Assembly (NCBI GenBank): GCA_905331475.1
Contig: CAJNYU010002047.1
Span: forward strand, 92,191-156,190
From: Rotaria socialis
Taxonomy: Eukaryota; Rotifera; Eurotatoria; Philodinida; Philodinidae
DNA: 64,000 nucleotides
Direction: 5' to 3'
A program made the translations under genes and the position numbers. The stretch's first letter is position 1. The number at the start of each line of letters is the position of its first letter. Positions 62,436 through 64,000 of this stretch are shown in pieces. A model generated the notes under the pieces. That model did no database searches. It was not told the origin of the DNA and saw only the letters and a list, made by a program, of their open reading frames with translations.

Positions 62436-63607
62436 GATCGAAAGTGACAAGTGTTGAAAAAAACGAATTCGTTTTAGTTCTTTGTTTCATACGCTTGCCT
62501 CGCTCGATTTTGATTGGATTAAAATAAACAGAGTGAATTTCAAAAAAATGAATACCGAGTTTTAAACATTTCTGAATAAAACTATCGAAAACTTTTATGG
62601 AAAATTTGATCTAAAAGATAAAAGAATTATTTCTTTTGGCAATTTTATTTCATTGATACGAAAATTAACGAATAGTGAAAATTAGAATGAATCATCTAAT
62701 AGCAGCCAATCGCTGACGATGTCGTGAACTCGAGTTGGGCTGGGAAATCGAGAGTGACTAAAATCTTTAGCTCACTTTATGAGTGCAAACTGTTAACCTT
62801 AAAATTTCCGAAAAATAGACTGGAAATGTAGCGCCCCCAAGAAGTTCCCTGTTTGTGATGGATTGAGTGAATCAACGGACTGACCAGACGTATCAGACTG
62901 TCTCTGTTCTTTTGCCTATTTCTCAATCCTGCCGATAACAATGCTAACAAGACGATTGAAAAAATAGATGAATGACAAGAGACCACTCTTAGCATTAAAT
63001 AACCTAGTATATGATGATCTTTTATACGTGTAATTGACCAACAAGCGATTCGCGCAAAAGGCTCTTTCTCAGTTTTTTAGATTTTCTTACTGCCTTAACA
63101 GAGACGAATAAGCAAATAGCAAATAGTTAGATATCACTAGTGTGTTTTGAATATATAAAGTTGAACCGATATAAGATAAGATGTGCGTTTGAGAAAAACA
63201 TCTTAGTTATCATCTAAATATATTGTACTCAAGCGACACTATCATTTAGAAAGTGCATTGTTAGACAACATGTTTTATGTTTATAAAACTGATTTTTACT
63301 TTTTTTAAAATTTTTATCTTAACCATGAAAAATCGACATTGAGACCAAGTTTACAATGATATTTCAAAACAAGAGAATGGAAAAAAACAACTCGTAGTGA
63401 GTAGTATTTTCTCCACGCGTAGTTAAAAAAAGAAAGCAGACAATACATTTGATAAACATATTTGAACATTTTTTGTAATAATGCATTTTCTTAATACTGA
63501 TGTCTAATTTTATATCTTCTAACAATACAAAACAAAAATACAAGATGATCCAGAGACTTATGAAGCAATATTTGTTTTAGTTTCCAGGGAGCTGTAGTCT
63601 TTAGACT
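62436..63607. other. Upstream region of CHEK1, nothing else identified
   Basis: About 1.2 kb AT-rich region containing the presumed CHEK1 promoter on the minus strand. No supported gene or repeat. Confidence 0.45.
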
Positions 63608-63880
63608 AGGGGTGTGAATTTATTGTTATTGTTATAAATAACAGATAAATAACAAATGACTTTTTTTTCTAAAAGAGATTCTGTCTCAGCTCGCTGAATA
63701 TTTTACTTGTATCCGTTATATGAGCTTTACCACAGAACAAATTTTTAACTTCAATAGTACTAATTCGCATGGTATAATCAATATAAACAGTGAACTGAGT
63801 TTTCAGAAAAGAGAGTTATTTGTTATTTATCTGTTATTTATAACGAATAACTATCGAAAAAAGTTACTGTTGTTCATAAC
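63608..63880. mobile_element. AT-rich MITE with GTTATAAATAACAGATAAA repeats
   Basis: Begins TAGGGGTGTGAATTTATTG, which looks like a hAT-type end. Near both ends it carries inverted copies of a roughly 40-bp block containing GTTATAAATAACAGATAAAT (63634 region and, inverted, 63825-63850). The centre is AT-rich and non-coding. It directly abuts copy 3 of the CCATGGGATGGGA-rich element, so the boundary between the two is uncertain. Confidence 0.6.
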
Positions 63881-64000
63881 AGAGCTCCGCGTGGGACGGG
63901 ACGGTCCCATCCCATCCCATGGGACCCATGGGATGCAACTCTTCTGAAAAGTGTACCATGGGATGGGATGGGACTGAATTATATTTTTTGACATCCCATC
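63881..64000. mobile_element. CCATGGGATGGGA-rich MITE, copy 3 (cut by window end)
   Basis: As far as I can compare by eye, identical to the first 120 bases of copy 1 at 49692, beginning CAGAGCTCCGCGTGGGACGG. The near-identity over this length indicates recent spread. Continues past the window. Confidence 0.88.

Noticed and set aside
62777..62995. 72-codon minus ORF upstream of CHEK1
   Set aside because: No recognisable family or exon context; probably chance or 5' leader sequence.

Overview
This is a eukaryotic nuclear window. It is AT-rich, with GT-AG introns mostly 50-70 bases long, compact multi-exon genes on both strands and metazoan-type proteins (OPA1, CHEK1, SIN1, SHOC2, tectonic, PTTG1IP, TIM21). 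Small introns, many small DNA-transposon derivatives and a bacterial-looking metabolic enzyme together suggest a bdelloid rotifer (Adineta/Rotaria-like). That assignment is an inference. No prokaryotic operons, CRISPR arrays or rRNA/tRNA genes were recognised. Gene models were built by joining ORFs through splice sites. Where stated, the summed exon lengths divide by three, which is strong internal support.

Layout. 0.5-4.5 kb, plus strand: inositol monophosphatase, a PTTG1IP-like membrane protein and TIM21. 4.6-5.9 kb, minus strand: a MAM-domain single-pass receptor-like protein. 6.2-7.3 kb: a possible promoter, a poly-G run, a 100-N assembly gap and a short ORF. 7.46-8.3 kb: an RBR (RING-IBR-RING) ubiquitin ligase lacking its first exon. 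9.5-12.8 kb: TORC2 subunit SIN1. 13.7-19.3 kb, minus strand: the mitochondrial fusion GTPase OPA1 with 24 exons. 19.4-20.9 kb: two MITEs, a 0.95-kb foldback and a 300-bp hAT-type element with a perfect 8-bp target duplication. 21.4-22.9 kb: a PLP-dependent threonine/serine dehydratase with bacterial-like character. 24.7-33.5 kb: an 1,818-residue ankyrin-repeat TRP-like channel. 35.1-38.2 kb, minus strand: one or two unrecognised genes. 39.5-43.7 kb: LRRC74-like. 45.0-45.8 kb: a coiled-coil protein. 47.0-50.1 kb, minus strand: a tectonic-family transition-zone protein. 49.7-51.8 kb: a nested pile of DNA transposons. 52.0-55.5 kb: an in-frame fusion of a trypsin-like (PA clan) domain to an ALDH1-type aldehyde dehydrogenase. 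57.4-58.9 kb: the C-terminal leucine-rich repeats of SHOC2, with a pogo/Tigger transposon in an intron. 60.0-62.4 kb, minus strand: checkpoint kinase CHEK1. 63.6-64.0 kb: more MITE sequence running off the window.

The genes do not form one pathway. They are ordinary housekeeping, signalling and cilium genes separated by transposon-rich intergenic DNA. The most unusual items are the protease-ALDH fusion, the probable bacterial-origin dehydratase, the SHOC2 3' fragment, the Cys-cluster TRP-like channel, and the cluster of MITEs with readable target-site duplications (8 bp, TTAA, TA).
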